A stretch of 64,000 bases of DNA from Streptomyces sp. NBC_00513 (GCF_041431415.1 NZ_CP107845.1:7192001-7256000), one strand, 5' to 3'; shown: positions 39,964 to 49,768, numbered from the stretch's first letter. A program made the numbers and translations. The notes: generated by a model not told the origin, from the letters alone.

Positions 39964-41001
39964 TCATGCCACCGAGACGAGATCCGGGCGGATGTACGCA
40001 GACTCCAGCCCGGCCGCGAACCGTTCGTCGCGGTACCTCGTGCACTCGTAACGCTGCCACAGATCCGCGCCGATCATCCAGTCCTCATAGCTGCGCACGC
40101 AGCGGGAGACGACGGCCCGCACGGCGGGATCGACATCACCTCGGGCGTCGATGACCTGGAACAGGCGGTCCTTTCCGGACAGGTACTCCTCGATGCGGGT
40201 CTGGATGCGCCCCTCGACGGCCCGGACCGCGTCGGAGAGGCTGCGTCCCTCCCACGCCGAGATGAGCGAGACGAGGTTGTTGTTGTCCCCGCAGGAGTAC
40301 TCCTTCGGCAGCGAGAACACGTCGTTGCCCCACGAGATGATGTCGACCGAGCTCGCGATGAGCGCCTGGAACTCCGGCAGTTCGTGGATGTGGGGCGGCA
40401 CGTCGATGCCCAGGCCCGCCTCGACCACGTCCATCATCGGCAGCATCTGCGAGCTGTGACGCCGCATCAGGATGTAGTCCTCGACGGAGGGGTGCCCCTC
40501 GTCACCGCGATTGCCCGCCTCCTGGTCCAAGGAGCCGAGCATCAGCGGGACATGGGCCCGGTAGCGCGCGGCGGTCACCTCGGACATGCCCGCGAGGATC
40601 CGGTCGCACAGGTCGATGAACCCGGTCACCAGTGGATTGGGTCGCGAGGACGCCGCGCCCGTCCTGCCCGTGGCCAGGTACGTGGCGATCGTGTCGGTGA
40701 CGGGCCGCCAGGCCGTCAACTCGCCCGTCCTGATGAGGTGGTCGTGCTGATCGTCCAGGACGAAGGACCAGGCCATCCATTCGGCGAGGAGGACGACCTT
40801 CTCGTAGGACACCTCACCGCTGACGCGGCCGGCGAGATGGCCGAAGCCGATCCCCGCGAACTGCTCCGAGGCGTCGGTGACGAGTTCGTGGCGCAGGGCC
40901 CACGAGGTGGCCTCGTTGTTGGCCCGCGCGGCCTGCGGATGCTTGGAGTTCCCGAACGGAAGGTGAAAATCGGGAACGGAGAAAAAGTCGAGCTGGGCCA
41001 T
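39964..41001 (-). CDS. Class I terpene synthase (second copy, with P450)
   Basis: A 345-residue terpene cyclase with the aspartate-rich motif DDQHD (residues 83-87) and the NSE triad in NDVFSLPKE (Asn226, Ser230, Glu234). The N-terminal VPDFHLPFGNSKHP is common in bacterial sesquiterpene synthases. It differs clearly from the cyclase at 25.6 kb. GGGGGGA precedes the ATG. I cannot assign the product; it does not look like epi-isozizaene, pentalenene or caryolanol synthase from memory. Confidence 0.92.
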   Translation of the reverse strand: MAQLDFFSVPDFHLPFGNSKHPQAARANNEATSWALRHELVTDASEQFAGIGFGHLAGRVSGEVSYEKVVLLAEWMAWSFVLDDQHDHLIRTGELTAWRPVTDTIATYLATGRTGAASSRPNPLVTGFIDLCDRILAGMSEVTAARYRAHVPLMLGSLDQEAGNRGDEGHPSVEDYILMRRHSSQMLPMMDVVEAGLGIDVPPHIHELPEFQALIASSVDIISWGNDVFSLPKEYSCGDNNNLVSLISAWEGRSLSDAVRAVEGRIQTRIEEYLSGKDRLFQVIDARGDVDPAVRAVVSRCVRSYEDWMIGADLWQRYECTRYRDERFAAGLESAYIRPDLVSVA

Positions 41002-41199
41002 TGATCCCCCCACGGAAGAGTCGGATTCGCCAATACCCGCTCAATGTACGATCGTCAGCGCACTTGCGTGCACATGAGTATCGGAACACCCCTCTACTGA
41101 GACGTCGCCACGGAGGACACACCCCGACCGCCGGAATGAACCGGTCGCGGACTGACCTGATCCCGCCACGCGCGACCACATCAGGCCACGCGTGAAGTA

Positions 41200-41229
41200 A
41201 TTAACCCGCAGGGCGCGGCGCACTGTCAA
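41200..41229 (-). promoter_or_regulatory. Candidate promoter of terpene synthase-P450 operon
   Basis: On the minus strand a consensus TTGACA (41224-41229) is 18 bases from GTTAAT (41200-41205), placing a start near 41193 and a leader of about 190 bases. The remaining gap to 41456 holds no supported gene. Confidence 0.45.
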
Positions 41230-41456
41230 TGTAAGACGAGGGGCGATGTGGAATTCATCCAGGCGTTGCCGAACGCGTATTCAGAAGGAATATGCGAGAG
41301 GAATGATCGACCGGCTTCGCCGCCGAGACCGCACCGTGGGTCGGCTGCGGCCGGAGAGCCGGGGGAAGCACGCGGTGTGGCCGAAGACCATCGTCGCCCT
41401 GTCGGTCGCTCCCTACACTGCGACGGGGACGCGGCCGTCCGGGCAGGGGTGGGGGC

Positions 41457-41852
41457 ATGACCGAGCATCATCCGACGGAACCGGGCGACGACCACGAGGC
41501 CGATGTTCTGGGTTCCTACCTGGAACTGGTGCGGGCGCGCCTCGACGGGGAGCGGTTCGAGGCGCTCATCACGGCGGTGCGAACCACCTGCGCGCTGCTG
41601 GAGGACGACCACGGGACCGCGTGGGAAGTACCCGCGGAACGCCACTTCCCGGCGGATCTCCAGGGCGAGTACCTGTCCCTGATGGCCGTGATGATCACCG
41701 GTCACCTGGACCACCGCCTGGTGGAACTCGCCGCCCCCGACGGGGCCCGGGGCTGGGCCGTCGTGGACAACACCCACCCCGACGCCGAACGGGCCTGGAT
41801 CGACACGGAACTCGACGGGATCGTCCGCGCCACCGACTTCCCCACCTCCTGA
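41457..41852 (+). CDS. Hypothetical protein, 131 residues
   Basis: A short acidic, mostly helical soluble protein (SYLELVRARLDGERFEALITAVRTTCALLEDD, later EYLSLMAVMITGHLDHRLVELAAPDGARGWAVVDNTHPDAERAWIDTELDGIV). No domain recognised, no signal peptide or membrane helix. The ATG follows a GGGTGGGGG stretch. Codon bias is fully typical of the genome, which supports it being real. Confidence 0.6.
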   Translation: MTEHHPTEPGDDHEADVLGSYLELVRARLDGERFEALITAVRTTCALLEDDHGTAWEVPAERHFPADLQGEYLSLMAVMITGHLDHRLVELAAPDGARGWAVVDNTHPDAERAWIDTELDGIVRATDFPTS

Positions 41853-42084
41853 TCCGGCCATCGGCACGGTTCCGCTCCGTCCGCCGAGCGGCTCCGCCCG
41901 CCCCACCTGCGCCGCCCTCCGTACCCATGCGGCAGGATGGCAGCCCGTTCCGGATCGCACACACGGCCGAACGGGCTTCTTCGCACGACGAACTGACAGG
42001 TGACAAGGTGACGACACACCCGATACGACGCCCGGCGGCGCCCGCGGCCACCTCCCCGGACCGCCGCGCGACGGGAGGCGCCCG

Positions 42085-43194
42085 TTGAACCGGACCCTCG
42101 TGTTGCACGACTGGCTGGTGGCCGGCATCGCGTTGGCCGCGGGCGGCGCGGGGGCCCTGCTCCTGCGCGCCCTGCTGCGCTGGCTCGGCAAGCACGCCCT
42201 GAGGACGCGTTGGAGCGGCGACGACATCATCGTCCACGGGCTGCGCACCCTCGCGCCGGGTGCGGCGCTCATCGCGGGCACGGCGGTGGCGGCCTCGACC
42301 CTGCCCCTGACCACGAGGGTCTCGGGCTTCGTGAACCAGACCCTGACCGCCCTGCTCATCCTCATCGCCACGCTCGCCGCCGCCCGTGTCGTCGCGGGTC
42401 TCGTCCAGTCCCTGGCGCAGTCGCGGACCGGGGTGGCCGGTTCGGCGACCATCTTCGTGAACATCACCCGGGTCGTCGTCCTCGCGATGGGGGTCCTCGT
42501 CGCCCTCGAAACGGTGGGCGTCTCCATAGCGCCCCTGCTCACCGCGCTGGGCGTGGGCGGACTGGCGGTCGCCCTGGCCCTCCAGGACACCCTCGCCAAC
42601 CTCTTCGCTGGTGTGCACATCCTCGCCTCGAAGACGGTGCAGCCCGGCGACTACATCCGTCTCACCAGCGGGGAGGAGGGTTACGTCGTCGACATCAACT
42701 GGCGCAACACCGTGGTGCGCAACCTGTCGAACAACCTGGTGATCATCCCCAACGGCCGGCTGGCCCGTACGAACATGACCAACTTCACCCAGCCCGAGCA
42801 GCAGTTGTCGATCCTCGTGCAGATCGGGGTGGGCTACGAAAGCGACCTGGAGCACGTGGAAAGGGTGACGCTGGAGGTCGTCGACAGCGTGATGGTGGAC
42901 ATCAACGGTGCGGTCCCCGACCACGAAGGGGCCGTCCGCTTCCACACGTTCGCCGATTCCAGGATCAACTTCACGGTGATCCTCGGCGTCGGGGAGTTCA
43001 GCGACCAGTACCGGATCAAGCACGAGTTCATCAAGCGCCTCCACCGGCGCTTCCGGGCCGAGGGCATCTCGATCCCGGCACCCACCCGTACGGTCGCGCT
43101 GCGACCCGAGGACGAACTCCGGTCGGTACCGACCGCGGCGATCCCGCACCAGCGGGAGGTCCCGCCGACGGTGCCGATGGACAGCGCGCGGTAG
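42085..43194 (+). CDS. MscS-family mechanosensitive channel
   Basis: A 369-residue membrane protein. Four or so helices precede the pore-lining TM3-like stretch LLTALGVGGLAVALALQDTLANLFAGVHIL, then the MscS beta domain (GDYIRLTSGEEGYVVDINWRNTVVRNLSNNLVIIPNGRL) and a C-terminal alpha/beta domain. The start is a TTG with GGGAGG just upstream. It probably releases solutes on hypo-osmotic shock. It converges on the FMN reductase gene. Confidence 0.9.
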   Translation: MNRTLVLHDWLVAGIALAAGGAGALLLRALLRWLGKHALRTRWSGDDIIVHGLRTLAPGAALIAGTAVAASTLPLTTRVSGFVNQTLTALLILIATLAAARVVAGLVQSLAQSRTGVAGSATIFVNITRVVVLAMGVLVALETVGVSIAPLLTALGVGGLAVALALQDTLANLFAGVHILASKTVQPGDYIRLTSGEEGYVVDINWRNTVVRNLSNNLVIIPNGRLARTNMTNFTQPEQQLSILVQIGVGYESDLEHVERVTLEVVDSVMVDINGAVPDHEGAVRFHTFADSRINFTVILGVGEFSDQYRIKHEFIKRLHRRFRAEGISIPAPTRTVALRPEDELRSVPTAAIPHQREVPPTVPMDSAR

Positions 43195-43224
43195 GAGACG
43201 CCGGCGAGGGTCGGCGCCCGGCGC

Positions 43225-43935
43225 TCAGTCCTCCGCGCGCTGGGTGACCGGGGCGCTGCTCTCGTCGCCCAGGAACTCGTACCAACGGCGCTGGAGGCAC
43301 AGGTACCGGGTGTCGGCCTCGGCGAGCGCGAGGAACGAATCGACCGTGTCGGCCAGCCGTTGGCGCAGGCCCGGGTCGGTCAGCTCGCCGTTCTCGCCGA
43401 AGGCGGAGTGCGCCATCGCGAGGCTGAACATGTCGGGGTAGACCCGGGCCCCGAGGTGCTCCAGCGGAACCCGCAGCGCCCAGAGCCCCCTGTTCCCGCC
43501 GACCAGCGAGGGGGAGGCGGACACGAGCAGGGTCTGCTTGTCCTTGAAGGGCTGGGGCCGGAAGCGGGAGACCCAGTCGACGGCGTTCTTCAGGACTCCG
43601 GGCATCGAGGCGTTGTACTCGGGTGACGCGATCACGAGGGCCTGCGCCGCGAGCAGCCGCTCCCGCAGGGCCGCCGCCCCGGCCGGCGGGCCCTCGGCCG
43701 CCTCGGTGTCCCCGTCGAACGTCGGCATCGCGAACTCCCCGATGCCGGCGAGGTCCGCGGTGGCGCCCGACCGTTCGACCTCGCCGGCGACGAGGGCGGC
43801 CAGCCGGGCGTTCACGGAACCCTGACGGGACGACCCCGCCAGGACGAGGACCCGCAGGGCGGCGGATCCTGCCCCGCCGTCGAAGTCGTTGTCGTTCGCG
43901 CCGTTCGCGCCCTTCACGTCGCTCGCATCCGTCAC
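43225..43935 (-). CDS. NAD(P)H-dependent FMN reductase-like protein
   Basis: A 236-residue flavodoxin-fold protein with the FMN-binding motif LAGSSRQGSVNARLA (near residue 32) and SPEYNASMPGVLKNAVDWVSR, as in NADPH-dependent FMN reductases. A flexible Asn/Asp/Gly-rich N-terminal extension of about 25 residues precedes the domain. It shares a direction with the acetyltransferase 128 bases upstream. The biological partner is unknown. Confidence 0.88.
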   Translation of the reverse strand: MTDASDVKGANGANDNDFDGGAGSAALRVLVLAGSSRQGSVNARLAALVAGEVERSGATADLAGIGEFAMPTFDGDTEAAEGPPAGAAALRERLLAAQALVIASPEYNASMPGVLKNAVDWVSRFRPQPFKDKQTLLVSASPSLVGGNRGLWALRVPLEHLGARVYPDMFSLAMAHSAFGENGELTDPGLRQRLADTVDSFLALAEADTRYLCLQRRWYEFLGDESSAPVTQRAED

Positions 43936-44063
43936 GTGCGGGACCGTACGCCACCACCGCGGCGCCCGGCCCGCTCCGGCCGGTCGGGGCGCGCGCCGTC
44001 ACCCGGGCGGCCGTACGGACGGGCGTCCGCCGGGGGCCCGGGCCACCACGGGCCTCGCGGAGG

Positions 44064-45209
44064 TCAGGTGGTGTAGTCGGCGTTGATCCGGACGTAGCCG
44101 TCGCCCAGGTCGCAGCCCCAGACACGGGCGGCCGCGGTGCCCGTCGCGAGGGAGACGTGGATCAGGACCTCGTCCGCGTTCATGACCTCGGTCAGCCCGG
44201 CCAGGTCCGGCTCGGCCTGCGGGTAGACCACCAGGTCGCCGAAGCGGATCACCACCCGGTCCGGGTCGATGTCGGTGTCGTCCTTGCACTTGCCCACGGC
44301 CATCGCGACCCGCCCCCAGTTGGGATCGGATCCGTGGACGGCGGTCTTCACCAGCGGCGAGTTGACGATCGCCTTCGCGACACGACGGGCCTGCTCCTCG
44401 TCCCGCGCCCGGTCCACGACCACCTCGATGAGCTTGGTGGCGCCCTCCCCGTCCCGGGCGACCTGCTTGGTGAGGTCCTCCGCCACGGAGTACAGGGCCG
44501 CCTCGAACTCCGCCACGTCCACCTCGCCGGCCGCTCCGTTGGCGAGGATCACGGCGCTGTCGCTGGTGGAGGTGTCCGAGTCCACGCTCACGCAGTTGAA
44601 GGTCCGGTTCATCACCCGCCGGAAGACGGCGTCGAGTTCGGCGGCGGGCAGGGCCGCGTCGGTGAAGTAGTACGTGAGCAGCGTGGCCATGTCGGGCTCC
44701 AACATGCCGACGCCCTTGGCGACTCCGACCAGGGTCGCCGATCCGATCCGGGCCCGCGCCAGCTTCGGGTGGGTGTCCGTGGTCATGATGGCCTCGGAGA
44801 CGGCGTCGAAGTCGGGCACCTCGCCGGCCCGTGCCCGGGGGATCCCCGCCCGCATCACCTCCATCGGGTACGGCCGTCCGATGACCCCGGTCGATCCGAT
44901 CAACACCTCCCGCGGGGCGCATCCCACCAGCGCCGCGGTCAGCGCGACGACCTCCTCGGCGTCACGCGCACCGCGTTCCCCGTTGGCGACGTTGGCGTTC
45001 TTGGACACGGTCACCACCGCGCGCGCCGATCCGTCGGCCACGTGCTCGCGGCTGAGCGACACGCTCGGCCCGGCGAACCGGGACTGCGTGAACACGGCCG
45101 CCGCGGCGCAGGGGCGCTCGGAAACCACCACCGTGAAATCGCGGGTGGTGTCCTTGACGCCGAGGTTCGCGACAAAGGTGTGGAATCCGATGGGGTTCAG
45201 CTCCGACAC
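44064..45209 (-). CDS. Ornithine/glutamate N-acetyltransferase, OAT2-like
   Basis: A 381-residue Ntn-type acetyltransferase of the ArgJ family, which moves acetyl from N-acetylornithine to glutamate. The self-cleavage/nucleophile Thr176 lies in KGVGMLEPDMATLL, and STGVIGRPYPM and SPLVKTAVHGSDPNWGRVA are conserved. These segments resemble OAT2 (orf6) of the clavulanic acid cluster more than housekeeping ArgJ, from memory. A GTG start follows GGAGA. No argB, argC or argD lies nearby, so it is probably a paralogue with a special role. Confidence 0.85.
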   Translation of the reverse strand: MSELNPIGFHTFVANLGVKDTTRDFTVVVSERPCAAAAVFTQSRFAGPSVSLSREHVADGSARAVVTVSKNANVANGERGARDAEEVVALTAALVGCAPREVLIGSTGVIGRPYPMEVMRAGIPRARAGEVPDFDAVSEAIMTTDTHPKLARARIGSATLVGVAKGVGMLEPDMATLLTYYFTDAALPAAELDAVFRRVMNRTFNCVSVDSDTSTSDSAVILANGAAGEVDVAEFEAALYSVAEDLTKQVARDGEGATKLIEVVVDRARDEEQARRVAKAIVNSPLVKTAVHGSDPNWGRVAMAVGKCKDDTDIDPDRVVIRFGDLVVYPQAEPDLAGLTEVMNADEVLIHVSLATGTAAARVWGCDLGDGYVRINADYTT

Positions 45210-45375
45210 GCGAGATCTCCGGTTCGTTCCGTTGGTCGGCCAGTTCCTCTGATCGCCGTGATGGTAGCAACCCGACAGCCGCCCACAGGGCCGCGTCCCG
45301 GCGGCCGACCACGGTCCTGACCTGCGACTCTCGGCTGAAGGGCGGCCTGTGCCGCCGTTTCGCCGCCCCGGGGGC

Positions 45376-45406
45376 GGGGTGCTCCCGGGCGTCCCGGGAG
45401 CACCCC
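45376..45406 (-). terminator. Terminator hairpin after epimerase gene
   Basis: A perfect 14-bp stem (45376-45389 with 45393-45406) with a 3-base loop lies 6 bases beyond the epimerase stop on the minus strand, separating it from the OAT2-like gene. Confidence 0.8.
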
Positions 45407-45412
45407 GACCGG

Positions 45413-46435
45413 TCAGACCTGGTAGCGGTCCGGGGCGAAGAGGGCGAGGTTGGCCGCGATCCAGTCCGAGGTACGGCGCAGCCCCTCCGTGAGGGACACC
45501 CGCGGCTCCCAGCAAGCCCACTCGCGGGCCCGGGAGTTGTCCGACAGCAACCGTTGGACCTCGCTGCCCGAGGGACGCAGGCGCGACGGGTCCACCACGA
45601 CACGGGCCTTCCGGCCGGACGCCGTGATCAGGGCCCGCGCCAGGTCGCCGACGGAGATCTCCCGACCCGTCCCGAGGTTGACCACCTCGCCCAGGGCCCG
45701 GTCGCACTCCGCGACCGCCAGGAAGCCCTCCGCCGTGTCGGTGACGTACGTGAAGTCCCGCGTGGGGGAGAGGGATCCCAGGCGGATCTCGTTCGCCCCG
45801 GAGTGCAGTTGGGCGAGGATCGTCGGGATCACGGCACGCGCGGACTGTCGCGGCCCGTACGTGTTGAACGGCCGCACCACCGTCACCGGGAGTTCGAAGG
45901 CGTGGTGGAAGGAGAGCGCCATCATGTCCGCGCCGATCTTCGAGGCGGAGTACGGGGACTGCGGCTGGAGCGGGTGCGTCTCCGCGATCGGGGCCGTCAG
46001 CGCGGTGCCGTACACCTCGCTGGTCGAGGTGTGCACCAGCCGGCGCACCCCGTGCCGACGACAGGCCTCGGCCATGTTCTCCGTGCCGGTGACGTTCGTC
46101 TGGACGTACGCGCCGGGCGAGGCGTAGCTGTACGGGATCCCGATCAGCGCCGCCAGGTGGAACACGGTGTCGCAGCCGGCCACCGCGTCGCTGACCCGGC
46201 CCGCGTCGCGGATGTCACCGGCCCACATCTCCACGGGGCCGTCCGGCTCGGCGAGGTACCGCGCGAGGTGGCCCTTCTCGGCGTACGGCTTGTAGTGCAC
46301 GAAGGCGCGGACCCGGGCGCCCCGGGCCACCAGCAGGTCGACCAGGGTCGAGCCGATGAATCCCTCGGCGCCGGTGACCAGGACCGTGCGGCCGTTCCAG
46401 TTGTCCGTGGTGCTCATGCTGTTCGTGGTGCTCAT
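45413..46435 (-). CDS. NAD-dependent sugar epimerase/dehydratase
   Basis: A 340-residue extended SDR enzyme acting on nucleotide sugars. Cofactor motif TGAEGFIGSTL near residue 21, catalytic Tyr and Lys in PYSASKIGAD, and VRPFNTYGPRQ as in UDP-glucose 4-epimerase or dTDP-glucose dehydratase relatives. The ATG overlaps the murG-like stop (ATGA), with a second ATG 18 bases in. Coupling to a glycosyltransferase suggests it supplies that enzyme's sugar donor (inference). Confidence 0.9.
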   Translation of the reverse strand: MSTTNSMSTTDNWNGRTVLVTGAEGFIGSTLVDLLVARGARVRAFVHYKPYAEKGHLARYLAEPDGPVEMWAGDIRDAGRVSDAVAGCDTVFHLAALIGIPYSYASPGAYVQTNVTGTENMAEACRRHGVRRLVHTSTSEVYGTALTAPIAETHPLQPQSPYSASKIGADMMALSFHHAFELPVTVVRPFNTYGPRQSARAVIPTILAQLHSGANEIRLGSLSPTRDFTYVTDTAEGFLAVAECDRALGEVVNLGTGREISVGDLARALITASGRKARVVVDPSRLRPSGSEVQRLLSDNSRAREWACWEPRVSLTEGLRRTSDWIAANLALFAPDRYQV

Positions 46436-47616
46436 GCTCGCTCCAGGAGGGGAAGGGTGATGCCGGAGACGCGGAGGACCTCCGCGGCCAGCAGTTCGGC
46501 GGCCCGCGCGTGCGGGCCGGGGTCGGCGGCGCCGGCCATCGCCGACAGCCGGGCCGGGTTCGCCAGCAACGGACCCACGAGGTCCGCGAGCCGTTCGGTG
46601 GTGGCGGCGGCGTCGGGCAGCAACAGCCCCGCGCCGGCGTCGGACAGCACCCGGGCGTTGTGGGTCTGGTGGTCGCCCGGCGCGTGCGGGTACGGCACCA
46701 GGACGGACGGGACGCCGGTCGCGGCGAGTTCCGCGACCGTCGCCGATCCGGCCCGGCACACCACGAGGTCCGCGGCGGCGTACACGAGGTCCATCCGGTC
46801 CAGGTACGGCACGGCCCGCGCGATCCGCTGCCCGCCCGACGCGGCGAGGTCCGCCACCGCGTCCGGCAGCGCCGCGGGCCCCGTCTTGATCAGCAGTTGT
46901 ACGTCGTCCCGCCCCTGCCAGAGCCCGGCCAGCCCGACGGCCGCCCCGGTGAGCCGGACGGCGCCGAGGCTGCCGCCGTTGAACACCACCAGCCGACGCC
47001 CGTCCGGTACGCGCAACGCCCGCCGGGCCTCGGCTCGCAGCACCGCCCGCTCGTGACCGGGCAACTCGGCGAGACGGGCCAGGGCTGCGGAGATCGGCAT
47101 CCCGGTGGTCAGCGCCCGTTCCCCACCCGCCAGATGTTCCCGGCTGCGGTCGAAGGCCACGGCGACGTGAGAGGTGAGCCGGGCCGCGAACTGGTTGGCG
47201 CGCCCCGGGACCGCGTTGGACTCGTGGATCAGGGCCGGCAGTCCGGCCAGCCGGGCACCGAGCACGGCGGGCGCGCTCGGGTAGCCGCCCATGCCGACGA
47301 CGGCGTGCGCCCCCTGGGCCCGGATCACGGCCCGCGCCTGCCCGGCCGACCGCAGGAGCGCGGCGGGCAGCAGGTAGCGCTTGGCGCCCAGCGCGGGATC
47401 GAAGGGGATCATGTCGACGGTGTGCAGCCGGTACCCGGCGCGCGGTATCAGCTCGGTCTCCAGGCCGCGCTCGGTCCCGATGAACGAGACCACGGCGCCG
47501 GGAACGGCCGCGCGCAGGGCCTCGGCGAGAGCGAGCCCCGGATAGATGTGGCCACCGGTGCCGCCGGCACCGATCACGACGGACAGGGGGGCCGGGGGAG
47601 TGCCTCGTGTGGTCAT
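46432..47616 (-). CDS. MurG-like UDP-GlcNAc glycosyltransferase (non-dcw paralogue)
   Basis: A 394-residue GT28-family enzyme. MurG signatures: GAGGTGGHIYPGLAL, IGTERGLE, HESNAVPGRANQ (usually HEQN), NGGSLGA, and the donor site AGSATVAELAATGVPSVLVPYPHAPGDHQTHNA. True MurG makes lipid II and sits in the division/cell-wall cluster; here it is coupled to a sugar epimerase and followed upstream by a two-component system on the other strand. No mur or fts genes are adjacent, so it is probably a second MurG glycosylating another acceptor. Confidence 0.88.
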   Translation of the reverse strand: MTTRGTPPAPLSVVIGAGGTGGHIYPGLALAEALRAAVPGAVVSFIGTERGLETELIPRAGYRLHTVDMIPFDPALGAKRYLLPAALLRSAGQARAVIRAQGAHAVVGMGGYPSAPAVLGARLAGLPALIHESNAVPGRANQFAARLTSHVAVAFDRSREHLAGGERALTTGMPISAALARLAELPGHERAVLRAEARRALRVPDGRRLVVFNGGSLGAVRLTGAAVGLAGLWQGRDDVQLLIKTGPAALPDAVADLAASGGQRIARAVPYLDRMDLVYAAADLVVCRAGSATVAELAATGVPSVLVPYPHAPGDHQTHNARVLSDAGAGLLLPDAAATTERLADLVGPLLANPARLSAMAGAADPGPHARAAELLAAEVLRVSGITLPLLERA

Positions 47617-47687
47617 GGCGGCAGACTTCCGGTGTGCCCTAAGAAGGTTCTAAGAGGTTCCGCCGCGGCCTTTGGCAGGCTTTGCCC

Positions 47688-48386
47688 ATGAGCTCCATGA
47701 GCAGACAGCGGATTCTGGTGGTCGACGACGAGCCCGAGGTGCGGGCCGCCGTACAGGACGGCCTGGCCGTCGAGGGGTACGAGGTGCGCGGCGCGGCCGA
47801 CGGGCTGGCCGCGCTGTCCGAGGTCGCGGCATGGGAACCCGACGCCGTGGTCCTGGACGTGATGATGCCGGTGTTGGACGGCCTCGGCGTGTGCCGGCAA
47901 CTGCGCGCGATGGGCGACCGGACACCCGTACTCGTCCTGACCGCGCTGGACTCGGTGAGCGAACGGGTCGACGGGCTGGACGCGGGCGCCGACGACTACC
48001 TCGTCAAGCCGTTCGCCCTGGACGAGCTGGTGGCCCGGGTCCGGGCCCTGCTGCGGCGGGCCGCGCCCGCGCAGGACGACGCGGGCGACCCCCTCGCGTA
48101 CGCCGACCTCGTCCTCGACCCGGGCACCCGGACCGGCCGGCGGGCCGGGCGCCCGCTGGAGTTCAGCCGCACCGAGGCCGCGCTGCTGGAGTTGCTCCTG
48201 CGCCACCCCGGGCAGGTGCTGCCGCGCGAACTCATCCTGGAACTGGTGTGGGGCCGGGACTTCGGACCGGACTCCAACTCCCTCGCCGTGTACGTCGGCT
48301 ACCTGCGCCGAAAGCTGGAGGCCGGCGGCGAACCGCGGCTGGTGCACACCGTCCACGGCGTCGGCTACCGGCTGGACGCCGCGTGA
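47688..48386 (+). CDS. OmpR/PhoB-type response regulator
   Basis: About 232 residues: receiver domain with VVDDEP, phosphoacceptor Asp57 in [10 protein letters not shown] and Lys in LVKPF, then a winged-helix domain ([20 protein letters not shown] and [14 protein letters not shown]). The ATG at 47688 is taken; ATG 47697 or TTG 47682 are alternatives because the ribosome site is weak. Divergent from the murG-like gene and coupled to the kinase downstream by a GTGA overlap. Confidence 0.92.
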   Translation: MSSMSRQRILVVDDEPEVRAAVQDGLAVEGYEVRGAADGLAALSEVAAWEPDAVVLDVMMPVLDGLGVCRQLRAMGDRTPVLVLTALDSVSERVDGLDAGADDYLVKPFALDELVARVRALLRRAAPAQDDAGDPLAYADLVLDPGTRTGRRAGRPLEFSRTEAALLELLLRHPGQVLPRELILELVWGRDFGPDSNSLAVYVGYLRRKLEAGGEPRLVHTVHGVGYRLDAA

Positions 48387-49768
48387 CGGGCGCCGGCCGG
48401 CGCTGGCTGGGCGCCCCCTGGCGCAGGCGCCGCCCGCTGCGGACCCGGCTGGCGGTGGCCGTCACCTCGGCCGTCGCGCTGGTCGCCGTCGGCGTGTGCA
48501 CCGCGGCGTTCTTCGTCGTCCGCGGCGCCCTGTACGACCAGCTCGACCTCAGCCTCACCCAGTCCGCGCGGCTCGCCGCCGGGCGCAACCCCGATTCCGG
48601 ACCGGACACCCTGGCCGGGGAATGCCGCTTCCTGGCCGCGCCCGCCTGCGCGGAGGTGGTGCCGGCCGATCCCGCCAAGGACCCCGCCCGGCCGTACATC
48701 CTGCCCGTGGACGCCGGGACCAGGGCCGTCGCCGCCGGCCGGCGCGCCCCGTACTACACGAGCATCGTCCACGCAGGGCACCCGACACGGATGCTCACCA
48801 CCGACTACACGAAGGGGCAGGCGCTCCAGGTCGCGTTGCGCGCCGACACCGTGGACGCCGGCATCTCCGACGCCGCCCGATGGCTGGTGGTGATCGGCGC
48901 GGCCGGGGTGCTGCTCGCCGCCGTGCTCGGGTACTGGGTGTCACGGACCGGGCTCGCACCGGTGACCCGGCTCACCGCCACCGCCGAACGGATCGCGGCC
49001 ACCCGGGACCCGCGTCACCGCATCGAGCTGCCCCCGCCGGGCCGGGAGGACGAGATCACCCGCCTCGCCGGGAGCTTCAACACCATGCTGGGGGAGCTCG
49101 AACAGTCCGTCACCGCGCAACGGCGCCTCGTCGCGGACGCCTCGCACGAACTGCGCACCCCGCTGACGGCGCTGCGCACCAACGCGGAACTGCTCGCGCG
49201 GGGCGAGCGGCTGACGACGGAGCAGCGCGAGCGCGCCTCCCTCGCCCTGGGTCGGCAGCTGCGCGAGGTGACGGGCCTGGTCAACGACCTGATCGAGCTG
49301 GCCCGGGACGAGGAGCCGCAGCCGCTCGTCGAACAGGTCAGGCTGGGCCGGCTGGTGGAGCACTGCGCGCAGGTCGCGCGGGCACACTGGGCCTCCGTCC
49401 CGATCGTGGTGCGCTCGACCGACGAGGTCGTCGTACCCGGAGTGCCCGCCCGGCTCAGCCGGTTGCTGGGGAACCTGCTGGACAACGCGGCGAAGTTCAG
49501 CCCGGCGGGCGTTCCGGTGGAGGTGGAGCTGACGGTGCGGTCCGGCCGGCCCGAGCTGACGGTACGGGACCACGGCCCGGGCATCGCGCCGCAGGACCTG
49601 CCGTACGTCTTCGACCGGTTCTACCGGGCGGGCGCGGCGCGGGCCCTGCCGGGGTCGGGGCTGGGCCTGGCGATGGCGCGGCAGATCGCCCGGGCGCACG
49701 CGGCCGAGCTGACGGCGGAGGCCGCGCCGGGGGGAGGGGCGCTGTTCCGATTGACCTTCGGCGCCTGA
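48383..49768 (+). CDS. Two-component sensor histidine kinase
   Basis: About 461 residues. Helices near 22-45 and 170-192 bracket an extracytoplasmic sensor region with two Cys residues ([13 protein letters not shown]); HAMP and the phosphoacceptor His255 in [12 protein letters not shown] follow, then the ATPase domain ([35 protein letters not shown]). The divergent MurG/epimerase pair makes an envelope stimulus plausible (inference). Confidence 0.92.
   Translation: MTGAGRRWLGAPWRRRRPLRTRLAVAVTSAVALVAVGVCTAAFFVVRGALYDQLDLSLTQSARLAAGRNPDSGPDTLAGECRFLAAPACAEVVPADPAKDPARPYILPVDAGTRAVAAGRRAPYYTSIVHAGHPTRMLTTDYTKGQALQVALRADTVDAGISDAARWLVVIGAAGVLLAAVLGYWVSRTGLAPVTRLTATAERIAATRDPRHRIELPPPGREDEITRLAGSFNTMLGELEQSVTAQRRLVADASHELRTPLTALRTNAELLARGERLTTEQRERASLALGRQLREVTGLVNDLIELARDEEPQPLVEQVRLGRLVEHCAQVARAHWASVPIVVRSTDEVVVPGVPARLSRLLGNLLDNAAKFSPAGVPVEVELTVRSGRPELTVRDHGPGIAPQDLPYVFDRFYRAGAARALPGSGLGLAMARQIARAHAAELTAEAAPGGGALFRLTFGA

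Noticed and set aside
38591..41001. Albaflavenone locus (epi-isozizaene synthase plus CYP170)
   Set aside because: The cyclase-P450 layout fits, but the N-terminus and metal-motif context differ from epi-isozizaene synthase, so the name was not used.
44064..45209. Evidence of a clavulanic acid cluster
   Set aside because: Only the OAT2-like acetyltransferase is present; no beta-lactam synthetase, amidinohydrolase or clavaminate synthase genes are seen nearby.
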